25,864 nt of DNA from a virus. Of this stretch, positions 16,501-21,847 are shown in pieces. Location of the stretch: the IMG/VR virus record IMGVR_UViG_3300044625_000718, positions 1-25,864 of that record. One strand, written 5' to 3'. The notes beneath the pieces were generated by a model that did not search any database, was not told the DNA's origin, and was given only the letters and a program-made list of their open reading frames with translations. Within the stretch, counting starts at the first letter, position 1; the number at the start of each line of letters is the position of its first letter. A program made the position numbers and the translations under genes.

Positions 16501-17699
16501 TACCCGCTAATACCAGAGTAGCCTGACGATGCAACAGCACCTACCGCTCCGCTATAACCTGAAATACCTGAGTAACCAGAGTAACCACTAATGCCACTAT
16601 AACCACTAATGCCGCTGTATCCTGATAGACCACTGTAGCCACTAAAACCAGAATAGCCCGAGTAACCGCTAGTGCCAGAATAACCAGATGCTGAAGTCGC
16701 GCCTACTGCCCCAGAGTAACCTGAAAAACCGCTATACCCTGAAAAACCACTATAGCCTGATACACCGCTGTAACCAGATATACCAGAGTAACCTGAATAC
16801 CCGCTAATACCAGAATCTCCGCTGTAACCGCTGTAACCGGAAATACCAGTTGTACCACTGTAGCCTGATATACCACTATAACCACTAAAACCAGAAATGC
16901 CTGAATACCCACTTATACCGGAGTAACCGCTAGTGCCTGAATAACCTGATATACCACTAATACCAGAATAACCTGATGTACCGCTAATACCAGAATAACC
17001 AGACACCCCTGAGTACCCACTTATACCGCTATAACCGCTAGGCCCTGAATAGCCTGAAAAGCCTGAAATACCGCTATAGCCTGAAATACCGCTATGACCG
17101 CTAATACCAGAGTCGCCGCTATACCCACTGTAGCCAGAATACCCCGAAATACCGCTATACCCCGATATGCCCGAATAACCAGAATAGCCGCTAATACCGG
17201 AGTAACCACTAATACCGGAATAGCCACTTATACCAGAATCTCCGCTATAACCTGAAGTACCTGAATAACCAGAAAAACTACTATAACCGGAGTAACCTGA
17301 ATAGCCGCTTTCCCCGCTGTACCCGGAATAACCGCTTTCACCAGAATAACCTGAATACCCGCTATAACCAGAAACTCCAGAACCTGAATACCCGCTGTAC
17401 CCTGAATAACCACTTATACCGGAATAACCTGATGCAGAAGAAGAACCTTGCGCGCCAGAATAGCCTGAGTAACCAGACTCTCCAATACCCGAATACCCAC
17501 TAGAACCTGAATACCCACTATAACCTGAATACCCCATTACCCCTTGTGCGGATAAAGCAGAAATACTAATAGAGTATGAAGTATACGTACCATCGCTATT
17601 ATTTCTTTCAAGAAATAATATATCAGTACCAGAAAGAGGACCAACTGGCACTGAAGGTAGTTCGTGTGGAAATATTAATGTCGGAAAATCAGCGGACAT
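7584..17699 (-). CDS. Giant collagen-like tail fiber protein (3371 residues)
   Basis: One uninterrupted frame of 10.1 kb. Residues 1-52 (LPSVPVGPLSGTDILFLERN region) resemble the short attachment segment that starts many phage fibers. From residue 53 to about 3201 the chain is mostly Gly-X-Y triplets, about 940 by length, usually with Ser or Gln at Y: GYS, GIS, GTS, GDS first, then GFQ, GVQ, GNQ, GAQ, GAA toward the end. Two globular domains interrupt at 1197-1370 and 1454-1600. The C-terminal domain (3202-3371) has the NFVSKFTG...NSQIFDNGTNVGVGT motif that precedes head domains in other fibers. Proline is nearly absent from the triplets. A trimeric, extended, virion-exposed fiber is the natural reading. 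The gene starts 12 bases after the neck gene. Synonymous codons vary strongly between repeats, so the frame is under selection. Repeat length may be affected by assembly errors. Confidence 0.92.
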   Translation of the reverse strand: MSADFPTLIFPHELPSVPVGPLSGTDILFLERNNSDGTYTSYSISISALSAQGVMGYSGYSGYSGSSGYSGIGESGYSGYSGAQGSSSASGYSGISGYSGYSGYSGSGVSGYSGYSGYSGESGYSGYSGESGYSGYSGYSSFSGYSGTSGYSGDSGISGYSGISGYSGISGYSGYSGISGYSGISGYSGYSGYSGDSGISGHSGISGYSGISGFSGYSGPSGYSGISGYSGVSGYSGISGTSGYSGISGISGYSGTSGYSGISGYSGISGFSGYSGISGYSGTTGISGYSGYSGDSGISGYSGYSGISGYSGVSGYSGFSGYSGFSGYSGAVGATSASGYSGTSGYSGYSGFSGYSGLSGYSGISGYSGISGYSGYSGISGYSGAVGAVASSGYSGISGYSGISGYSGISGYSGISGYSGISGTSGYSGYSGISGFSGYSGISGYSGYSGISGYSGISGYSGYSGISGYSGTSGYSGISGYSGISGYSGYSGISGTSGYSGISGYSGYSGISGYSGDSGISGYSGISGFSGYSGLSGYSGDSGYSGISGYSGISGYSGISGYSGTSGYSGYSGTSGYSGYSSFSGYSGISGYSGDSGISGFSGYSGISGYSGISGYSGYSGISGYSGISGYSGFSGYSGYSGISGISGYSGDSGISGYSGISGYSGISGYSGTSGYSGISGISGYSGISGYSGISGYSGDSGISGYSGDSGISGYSGYSGYSGISGYSGISGYSGTSGTSGYSGYSGISGYSGISGYSGDSGISGYSGTSGYSGDSGISGYSGYSGYSGESGYSGYSGTSGYSGYSGISGYSGYSGISGYSGISGYSGDLGISGYSGYSGYSGISGYSGISGYSGISGYSGYSGDSGYSGISGYSGYSGTSGYSGISGYSGISGYSGYSGYSGISGYSGISGYSGVSGYSGISGYSGESGYSGLSGYSGDSGYSGYSGYSGISGYSGESGYSGYSGISGYSGISGYSGISGASGQSGYSGYSGYSGISGYSGVSGYSGISGTSGYSGISGYSGYSGISGYSGSGISGYSGISGYSGISGYSGYSGVSGYSGISGYSGTSGYSGTSGYSGYSGTSGYSGISGYSGYSGVSGYSGYSGISGYSGISGYSGISGYSGYSGYSGISGYSGYSGISGYSGISGYSGLSGYSGLSGYSGLSGYSGYSGISGYSGISGYSGISGYSGISGFSGIPAVGITYYYTNSASDLSGFDVLDTAPDFDPETYFTVTFTQSAVNFINQVTPIGQPGVTQIPIGTWQFNTWYYVSHAGDVRLTYGVYKRATGGTETLLLTAVSDYLTNTNIDSPSNLVTNFTISVAKTLDITDRLILRVSAECPQNQTRTVRLYYEGTDHYSNISTGIYRGAVGTSGYSGYSGAGISGYSGYSGYSGTSGYSGTSGYSGTSGYSGISGYSGYSGISGYSGISGYSGISGYSGISGYSGYSGISGYSGQDGGMLTPSTYVVRATKQGGTQSISSAIDTVVTFADDFDPRNWFASNKFQPTVAGYYAVNVSVWWEAGVDNTQQNNIQLRKNGTTQLAFQQDPVNTTNGRGQSLSTIVYFNGSSDYVEVTAYTGASAGQNINSAGTGTYFTAALIAYGESGYSGYSGISGYSGTSGYSGPSGYSGYSGTSGYSGISGYSGISGYSGSGVSGYSGYSGYSGISGYSGYSGISGYSGYSGISGYSGISGYSGYSGSGVSGYSGISGYSGYSGISGYSGISGYSGTSGYSGLSGYSGYSGYSGISGYSGLSGYSGISGISGYSGISGYSGISGTSGYSGTSGYSGYSGISGYSGVSGYSGYSGISGYSGLSGYSGISGYSGRSGYSGYQGFQGVQGVQGLSGYSGISGYSGISGYSGTSGYQGFQGFQGVQGVQGASGYSGYQGFQGVQGVQGTSGYSGYSGISGYSGLSGYSGISGYSGYSGISGYSGYSGISGYSGISGYSGISGYSGTSGYSGYSGISGYSGTSGYSGISGYSGISGTSGYSGYSGISGYSGYSGISGYSGLSGYSGLSGYSGFSGYSGYSGISGYSGISGYSGYSGISGFSGFSGYSGYSGISGYSGISGYSGTSGYSGISGYSGISGYSGRSGYSGYQGFQGAQGNQGNQGAVGVQGVSGYSGYQGFQGVQGIQGIQGVQGLSGYSGISGYSGISGYSGISGYQGFQGVQGVQGLSGYSGRSGYSGYQGFQGVQGVQGLSGYSGISGYSGISGYSGYQGFQGVQGVQGLSGYSGISGYSGISGYSGFSGISGYSGISGFSGYSGISGYSGYSGISGYSGISGYSGISGYSGRSGYSGYSGISGYSGISGFSGYSGISGYSGFSGYSGISGYSGFQGAAAASGYSGFSGYSGYQGAQGVQGASGYSGISGYSGISGYSGFQGAAAASGYSGYQGFQGVQGVQGNQGNQGNQGATGVQGVSGYSGISGYSGISGYSGISGFSGYSGISGYSGISGFSGRSGYSGYQGFQGVQGVQGTSGYSGISGYSGISGFSGFSGYSGYSGFSGFSGYSGISGYSGISGYSGISGYSGRSGYSGYQGFQGVQGNQGNQGNQGNQGATGVQGNQGNQGNQGATGVQGVSGYSGYSGNNGAQGNQGNQGNQGNQGAVGAQGVSGYSGYSGISGYSGISGYSGTSGYSGTSGYSGYSGISGYSGISGYSGISGYSGRSGYSGYSGNNGAQGNQGNQGNQGATGVQGNQGNQGNQGAVGTQGVSGYSGYSGISGYSGISGYSGISGYSGRSGYSGYSGNNGAQGNQGNQGAAGVQGNQGNQGNQGATGIQGVSGYSGYSGISGYSGRSGYSGYQGATGVQGNQGNQGNQGNQGAAGAQGNQGGSGYSGYSGISGYSGISGYSGISGYSGISGYSGISGYSGISGYSGRSGYSGYSGNNGAQGNQGNQGAAGAQGNQGAAGAQGNQGAAGAQGNQGAAGAQGVSGYSGYSGISGYSGISGYSGISGYSGRSGYSGYQGNQGNQGNQGAAGAQGNQGNQGAAGAQGNQGNQGAAGVQGVSGYSGYSGNNGAQGNQGNQGATGAQGNQGNQGNQGAAGAQGNQGNQGAAGAQGNQGNQGAAGVQGVSGYSGYQGAQGNQGAAGAQGNQGNQGAAGAQGNQGNQGAAGAQGNQGAAGVQGVSGYSGYSGISGYSGISGYSGYQGAQGAVGAQGATGSQGSQGAQGNQGAAGAQGASGYSGYSGIAGVQGNQGAAGAQGNQGAQGTNANATGTTNFVSKFTGAAALGNSQIFDNGTNVGVGTQGATYKFEVSGPIRSTATIYASSGNSDIWGYFPVVSTAATSFNVDSSYAYEYVRTTAATTVTATVVTAASAAWASNTEIIFEQAGAGQIFFNPSAGVTINTSQTRYTEKQYAVVTLKYVAADTWTLFGERQLA
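7587..8096 (-). other. C-terminal domain of the giant fiber (residues 3202-3371)
   Basis: About 170 residues with no triplets. The first part (TTNFVSKFTGAAALGNSQIF and DNGTNVGVGT, then YKFEVSGPI) is a beta-rich motif seen just before head domains in many aquatic phage and Bacteroidota proteins. The second part, rich in Thr, Ala and Val (TTAATTVTATVVTAAS, then TEIIFEQAGAGQIFF), resembles small beta-stranded tail fiber tips. No intramolecular chaperone (endosialidase-type peptidase) signature is visible. Confidence 0.7.
8097..12899 (-). repeat. C-terminal collagen-like block of the fiber, grading from GYS to GNQ/GAQ triplets
   Basis: Fiber residues 1601-3201, about 534 triplets. The half next to domain B resembles the N-terminal block. 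From about 12230 downward the motif GYQGFQGVQGVQG appears repeatedly, and below about 10120 GNQ, GAQ and GAAGAQ triplets dominate, alternating with short GYSGISGYSG stretches. Two near-identical breaks read GFQGAAAASGYSG (around 10560 and 10690). The composition therefore shifts from Tyr/Ser to Asn/Gln/Ala toward the C-terminus. Confidence 0.92.
12900..13340 (-). other. Fiber globular domain B, C1q/TNF-like (residues 1454-1600)
   Basis: About 147 residues. The run DFDPRNWFASNKFQP-TVAGYYAVNVSVWW matches the C1q-family pattern of ydpxtgxFxaPxaGxYxF followed by a hydrophobic strand. Later elements IQLRKNGTTQLA, STIVYFNGSSDYVEV and GTGTYFTAALIAYGE fit its remaining strands, including the final TYFTAxLI strand. 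C1q-like jelly rolls form trimers beside collagen helices in animals and bacteria. The family assignment is by pattern only. Confidence 0.62.
13341..13589 (-). repeat. Short collagen-like spacer between the two globular domains
   Basis: Fiber residues 1371-1453, about 28 triplets of the GTS/GYS/GIS type, ending in GQDGG just before domain B. One irregular GAGIS step occurs near its start. It separates two folded domains by a short triple-helix-like rod. Confidence 0.85.
13590..14111 (-). other. Fiber globular domain A (residues 1197-1370)
   Basis: About 174 residues without triplets, inserted between collagen-like blocks. It begins IPAVGITYYYTNSASD, contains IGTWQFNTWYYVSH and YGVYKRATGGTETLLL, and ends RLYYEGTDHYSNIST. 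This pattern, strands ending in a YYEGTxHxSxI-T tail, recurs in phage fiber proteins beside collagen-like repeats as I recall it, and is probably a beta-sandwich trimerisation or binding module. The DFDPETYF segment near its start resembles DFDPRNWF in domain B, so the two may be distantly related. Confidence 0.6.
14112..17543 (-). repeat. N-terminal collagen-like block of the fiber, Gly-Tyr-Ser/Gly-Ile-Ser triplets
   Basis: A coding repeat with a nine-base unit (Gly-X-Ser) and a frequent 18-base super-unit (GYSGIS). It spans fiber residues 53-1196, about 381 triplets. The X position is mostly Tyr or Ile, with Thr, Asp, Val, Leu, Phe and Glu scattered. Regularity breaks at a few places, including the segments containing GSGVSG, YSSFSG, GATSASG, GAVASSG and GDLGIS. 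Both Ser codon families (TCN and AGY) are used throughout. Confidence 0.93.
14197..14250 (-). repeat. Perfect 18-base tandem triplication inside the fiber gene
   Basis: The plus-strand unit gaataaccgcttaagcct occurs three times with no mismatch, and a fourth copy at 14251-14268 differs at two bases. It encodes GLSGYS-type triplets. In an array where neighbouring repeats normally use different codons, perfect identity points to a recent local duplication. Confidence 0.9.
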
Positions 17700-17711
17700 C
17701 TTATATATTTA

Positions 17712-18860
17712 TTAACCGCTAAGCGGTATCGATCCGAGTGCAGAAATTAAGTCGGATAGATTTGTTAATGTAGGGTAATATGAACCCTGAATACTTGCTG
17801 CGACGGTCTCTATTGTAGGCATAATAGGTACAAGAGAGCTTAGTGAAGGGTTATAAGAAGAGAGTAATGAGTAGAGAGTTTGTAGGGCGACTGCATTTGC
17901 AGAGGTAATTGTTGCCCCAGTACTCATTGAGTAGTTACTCGGGCTTTGTACAACAACATATGTATTAGAAGCTGAAGCGCCTAATGCTCCGACAGTTTGA
18001 CCTGCGGCATTGGCTACCCCTATAAGGTTTACTATAGTGTTATTATCTTCGTAATCCCCATAAACGTTAGTATTGGATTGAGTGTTTTCGTTATAACTAA
18101 ACACTTGCTCAGAATCTTTGTCAACAAATTGGGTATATTCTTTAGTTTCTAAAACATTTGGTAAACTATTAACTTGGCCGTCAAATTTATTATCATAAAC
18201 TTGATCCATGAGATTTTCACGAGGGGCGTCGAGTTCATAGTTGAAGTCAAAGCGCTTAGCTTTAATCATCCAAACGTAATGGCCTAGCAATTGATTGTTT
18301 TCACCGCCCATTTCATCAACGCGTTCTGTTATTTCAAAAACTTTACCACTTCTTCCTCCAGGTCTTGTACGGCCATATTCTGCTAGCTCTATTAAATCCC
18401 CTGCTTTAGGTTCATAATTTGCAGCTGAAAGCACCCCGCTTATTGCAGTGACTACATTAGTAAATGTAGTAATAGGTATAATTGCAGTTAAATCCGCTTC
18501 TCCTTGTAATCCGAATTTGCTTAGTACAACATTATCATTACTAAGTGTTAAAGCAAGTACCATTGGTAAAGGAGTTGAATAACGCACCAACGGCATTTCC
18601 CCGTAGAAGAAGTCATGGGCAGATAAATTATATCCATTAATATAGTAATTAACTTCTTGCCCATGAATTCTAATTTGTTCATTCCACCAGTTTTCCCAAA
18701 GCTGTCTTTCTGCTGTTGTATTATCTACATCTAGATATCGAAAACCGGTTGTACCATATACACAATTATATCCGCCACTTAATTGAGGGCCTACATCATC
18801 CGTACCAGGAGCCGTATAGGGCCCGGTGTCGGTACAATATTTAGACAAATAGCTAGCCAT
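17712..18860 (-). CDS. 14: Neck protein, T4 gp14-like
   Basis: A 382-residue protein whose first 220 residues follow the T4-type neck protein: WENWWNEQIRIHGQEVNYYINGYN, then FFYGEMPLVRYSTPLPM, a KFGLQGEADLTAIIP strand, KAGDLIELAEY and YVWMIKAKRFDFNYE. In T4, gp14 with gp13 completes the head after DNA packaging and makes the docking site for the tail. This version is longer than T4 gp14 (about 256 residues). The extra C-terminal part is a variable, Asn/Gln-rich linker followed by an alpha-helical or low-complexity Ser/Ala-rich tail. It is the first gene of the long minus-strand late unit, diverges from the acidic-protein gene, and is followed after 12 bases by the fiber. There is no clear Shine-Dalgarno; the leader contains TAAATAATTTTAATG. 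Confidence 0.82.
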   Translation of the reverse strand: MASYLSKYCTDTGPYTAPGTDDVGPQLSGGYNCVYGTTGFRYLDVDNTTAERQLWENWWNEQIRIHGQEVNYYINGYNLSAHDFFYGEMPLVRYSTPLPMVLALTLSNDNVVLSKFGLQGEADLTAIIPITTFTNVVTAISGVLSAANYEPKAGDLIELAEYGRTRPGGRSGKVFEITERVDEMGGENNQLLGHYVWMIKAKRFDFNYELDAPRENLMDQVYDNKFDGQVNSLPNVLETKEYTQFVDKDSEQVFSYNENTQSNTNVYGDYEDNNTIVNLIGVANAAGQTVGALGASASNTYVVVQSPSNYSMSTGATITSANAVALQTLYSLLSSYNPSLSSLVPIMPTIETVAASIQGSYYPTLTNLSDLISALGSIPLSG

Positions 18861-18916
18861 TAAAATTATTTACTCTTACTAATAGAAATAAAGCCAGTTA
18901 TACTAAATATATTTAA
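18861..18916. promoter_or_regulatory. Divergent intergenic region, probable late promoters
   Basis: 56 A/T-rich bases separate the neck gene (minus) from the acidic-protein gene (plus), so both promoters should lie here or just inside the flanking genes. ACTAAATATATTTAAATG runs directly into the plus start, and GAGTAAATAATTTTAATG into the minus start. TAAATA resembles the T4 late-promoter core TATAAATA, but the boxes lie so close to the ATGs that they might instead be translation leaders. Confidence 0.4.
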
Positions 18917-19972
18917 ATGAAGCTAAAAGATTTATCTAGTCTAGGAGAAATTTATTCCGGTATTGCAAGTAATAGTAAACCTGTGGAGAGTATAATAGAA
19001 CAAAGACAGGAAATTCTTTTAACAGATGCAACTCAGTATCTTCCAGAGAATAAACAAGTAAAGCCAGGATCTGCTTTAGGCGGCGGCCCTGGTGCAAAAG
19101 GAGATGAAGTACATTTAGCTAAAAAGACTGGCCCTGAAGGATTAAAGGGAAATCAATTTGAAAAGGTTTCAAAAAAACAAGATCCAGGTACAGATAAGAG
19201 CAAAATGAAAAAAGAAGAAGGAGAAGAGACTGCTGAAACTTCTGAAGACACAGACAAAAAAGAAGATTCAAAAGAAAACGTACACGAGGATGATGCAGCA
19301 AAAAATACTACTCCTAAAGAAAAAGTACGGGAATCTGCAGGGGAGAATAATAAATATAATTACAAACCAAAATTTACTATGTCAAAATTAAAATTCGACC
19401 AATTGTACGAAGACGCTATTAAGCGTATTCCTTTCACAGAAGACGCAGATGCTGATATGGGTGCAGATGCCGGTGTTCCACCAGCTGACGACGTAGCAGC
19501 GGATGCCGATACCGGAGACGATATGGGTGGGGAAGAAACATCCGAAGTAACAATTACTCTTGACCGTGAAACCGCGCAGAAACTACACGACCTATTAATG
19601 GCTCAACTCGGTGGCGGTGATGAAGCTGGTGGCCAAGATGATATGATGGGCGGAGATGAGCCAGCTGATGCCGGTGGAATGGAAAATATGGGCGAAGAAG
19701 GCGGCGATCCTCCGATTGAAGAAGAAGTAGAAGCTCAAGATCTCGGCCATGCTGGTGTAGGTTCTGGTGCTAAGTCAGAACAGCTTCATGATAAAGCCAA
19801 GATGAAGACAGTAAGTGACCTTAAAGTTGTTAAGGGTACAGCCGATAAGGGCACCTTTAAAAATGAACCACAGCCAAAAGAAGAAAAGGGCAATAACGCT
19901 TCTCTTCAGGGCAAGAGCAATAAGGTAGGTTCAGGTACAGTTGCAACTACCGGTAAGAAAGCTTTCGAATAA
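18917..19972 (+). CDS. Acidic low-complexity phage protein (possible head or scaffold-associated protein)
   Basis: A 351-residue protein that I cannot assign to a named family. Residues 1-150 are Lys/Glu-rich and hydrophilic. TMSKLKFDQLYEDAIKRIPF (154-173) forms a likely amphipathic helix and resembles the N-termini of small marine T4-like phage proteins. Residues 174-275 are strongly acidic with Asp/Gly/Met repeats, interrupted by a predicted strand-helix TITLDRETAQKLHDLLMAQL (212-231). The C-terminal 80 residues are basic and disordered-looking. Alternating acidic and basic disordered blocks are typical of scaffolding, internal head or DNA-mimic proteins, but this is inference. It is a single-gene plus-strand unit closed by a strong terminator, with no Shine-Dalgarno before the ATG. 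Confidence 0.8.
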   Translation: MKLKDLSSLGEIYSGIASNSKPVESIIEQRQEILLTDATQYLPENKQVKPGSALGGGPGAKGDEVHLAKKTGPEGLKGNQFEKVSKKQDPGTDKSKMKKEEGEETAETSEDTDKKEDSKENVHEDDAAKNTTPKEKVRESAGENNKYNYKPKFTMSKLKFDQLYEDAIKRIPFTEDADADMGADAGVPPADDVAADADTGDDMGGEETSEVTITLDRETAQKLHDLLMAQLGGGDEAGGQDDMMGGDEPADAGGMENMGEEGGDPPIEEEVEAQDLGHAGVGSGAKSEQLHDKAKMKTVSDLKVVKGTADKGTFKNEPQPKEEKGNNASLQGKSNKVGSGTVATTGKKAFE

Positions 19973-19994
19973 GACATAGTAAGCTTTTAGAATT

Positions 19995-20027
19995 AAACCC
20001 GTTGAGCAATCAACGGGTTTTTTATTT
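19995..20027 (+). terminator. Rho-independent terminator after the acidic-protein gene
   Basis: A perfect 11-base-pair stem (AAACCCGTTGA paired with TCAACGGGTTT) closes on a GCAA tetraloop and is followed by TTTATTT. It begins 22 bases after the stop codon. The stem lies just beyond the terminase stop on the other strand, but the minus-strand tail (AATTCTAAAA) is poor in U, so it mainly serves the plus strand. Confidence 0.93.
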
Positions 20028-21798
20028 ATTGAATAAAGCCGTAAGAAGGTCCGCTAGAACTATTAATACCTAACGGCCGCCAACCTTGCCCGATTAACTC
20101 ATCAAGGTCGCCTGTTGTCTTACTACTACCACCTATAAAAGCAGGATTGCGGGTAGTGCCTTGATTGTCTTGTTTGCCTTTTGCAAATCTATTATAAAGC
20201 TCTTCTTGTTTAGGTATTCTAGTCTCAGACACTTCATACGGGTCCCAGTTTAAAGGTAAAATTTTAAGAGGTTTACCGTTAGTGTCTTTTTCCAATACCT
20301 CGTAAAATTGTTCTATAACTTTACCGTCTAATACAAATAAAGCCCAAATTAATGCTTCTACTCTATCATCCAAATAACGATCTGATTGCTTTTTCCATAC
20401 CCCGTTAGGTTGACGAACATAAGTTTTAAACTCATTAATAGTTTTCTTGTCGTAAATTTTAAGCGTACGAAGAGTACTCATCCAGTAACGCAAATTAGAC
20501 ATACCGTTAAATTTACTATTAGTGTGAGAGTATATTCCCAGGCGAGAATCTTTTTCTACCTTGTCAGTATAGGTGCCCATACTAGGGGTATATTTTACAA
20601 TAGATTCATAATTGTGGGTATGTACTAAAGCATCAACAACTTGCGCACCACAATTATTACGTTCAATTAATAATGGTGGACGTCCCCATTCATGAGCAAT
20701 TTCTACTAGACGACCGGCAAAATTAAACGGGTCTAGTTTATTATTAGCATATACAGCTACTTGTTCTATATTAATTAAATCGGTTATATCAAGTACTTGT
20801 ATAGTAGAATTGGCACGGCTTATGCCCTCCCCTACGTCAACCCCTATAGCGTAAAAATGTTTTTCCTGTCTTGGTTTCCAAATTTGATAGCATCCGTCTT
20901 CGCTTTCTAATATTGGATCTGGAGCTGACTTTTCAAACTCTTCCATTTGATCTTTATCAAGAGCATTTTCTCCTGCAGCTCTAAATTCGTTTCCATATTC
21001 TTGATTAAATGCATCTACAGAACCGAGAGCCTTAACAGTCATTTCTTTCCATTTTTCGTCTCTACCAGGCACTTCCCACCAGTCAACTCTTTCATTATGC
21101 CAACCGTTACTATTATCTAAAGAATCGGTATAAATGTTATAAAACAGATTACCCACCCCATTTGGGGTTGAAAGCATAAAGATTTTAGATTTTTTCGAAG
21201 ATGTAATGACCGGGAATACCGACTCCCAGAAATCGTTCATAAATTCTGCAGGAATGAATGCAGCTTCGTCAATAAGAAGACAATTAATAGATTCACCTCT
21301 AGCTGCGTCAGAGGTGGTGGTACTAATACCAATTGAACTACCATTAGCTAGTTCCATACCTTCTTTAGCATAGTTAACAACACCCGGCTTTAAAAAGTTA
21401 GGCAACATTTCATATGCTAATCGAATACGTTTAAATATATTCTTTGCGGTACCTTCTTTATTTGCTATTAATAGCACTCTATAATCATCATTAAAGCAAA
21501 TCATCCAGAGAGCAAATATAGTAAGAATAGTAGTTTTACCAATTTGTCTAGAAGCTAATACTACGTTAAATCTATTTTCTACTAGAGCTTTTAATATACG
21601 TTTTTGATACGGATAAAGTTTAATAGGCTGTTTACCTTCATCTAGATTAACTATATAAAAGAAGCGAGAGAAATGTAAGATAGATTTTCTAGCTCTTTCT
21701 AGATCTTCTACCATTTCTGGAGTCCACTCAAATTGAGTTTCCGGTACTGGCAGATTCTTATTACCTAGATAAAAAGTTTGCTCTTTAGGTTTTGGCAT
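20026..21798 (-). CDS. 17: Terminase large subunit (T4 gp17-like)
   Basis: A 590-residue DNA-packaging motor with both activities. ATPase domain: adenine-binding region KLYPYQKRIL (60-69), Walker A SRQIGKTT (83-90), Walker B LLIDEAA with D177 and catalytic E178, and coupling motif LSTPNG (209-214). Nuclease domain: RNase H-like acidic residues D321 in GVDVGEG, E379 in LIERNN, and D477/D478 in YLDDRVEAL. Length and motif spacing match T4 gp17 (about 610 residues). It translocates DNA into the prohead at the portal vertex and cuts the concatemer. The C-terminal tail is short and Gly/Ser-rich. It diverges from the 218-residue unknown gene, ends at the acidic gene's terminator, and has no Shine-Dalgarno. 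A small terminase subunit gene is not seen in this window. Confidence 0.96.
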   Translation of the reverse strand: MPKPKEQTFYLGNKNLPVPETQFEWTPEMVEDLERARKSILHFSRFFYIVNLDEGKQPIKLYPYQKRILKALVENRFNVVLASRQIGKTTILTIFALWMICFNDDYRVLLIANKEGTAKNIFKRIRLAYEMLPNFLKPGVVNYAKEGMELANGSSIGISTTTSDAARGESINCLLIDEAAFIPAEFMNDFWESVFPVITSSKKSKIFMLSTPNGVGNLFYNIYTDSLDNSNGWHNERVDWWEVPGRDEKWKEMTVKALGSVDAFNQEYGNEFRAAGENALDKDQMEEFEKSAPDPILESEDGCYQIWKPRQEKHFYAIGVDVGEGISRANSTIQVLDITDLINIEQVAVYANNKLDPFNFAGRLVEIAHEWGRPPLLIERNNCGAQVVDALVHTHNYESIVKYTPSMGTYTDKVEKDSRLGIYSHTNSKFNGMSNLRYWMSTLRTLKIYDKKTINEFKTYVRQPNGVWKKQSDRYLDDRVEALIWALFVLDGKVIEQFYEVLEKDTNGKPLKILPLNWDPYEVSETRIPKQEELYNRFAKGKQDNQGTTRNPAFIGGSSKTTGDLDELIGQGWRPLGINSSSGPSYGFIQ

Positions 21799-21847
21799 CT
21801 TTGTATACTTACAATTGATTAAATAATATAAACTATTAAATCATAAT
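21799..21847. promoter_or_regulatory. Divergent intergenic region between terminase and unknown gene
   Basis: 49 A/T-rich bases between two divergent starts, so promoters for both directions are expected here. GATTAAATAATATAAACTA on the plus strand contains a TAAATA box about 30 bases before the plus ATG, a better distance for a T4-like late promoter than at the other divergent sites. No Shine-Dalgarno is visible on either side. Confidence 0.35.

Noticed and set aside
8261-17413. Many overlapping open frames on both strands across the fiber gene (for example 8261-8884 minus, 8514-8849 plus, 16703-16912 minus).
   Set aside because: They are low-complexity shadows of the repeat in other frames, with no start signals and no independent protein character.
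8100-17540. Plus-strand view looks like a CRISPR array or satellite DNA with short regular repeats.
   Set aside because: There are no conserved direct repeats with unique spacers of equal length. The nine-base periodicity is explained by Gly-X-Y codons in one open minus-strand frame of 3371 residues.
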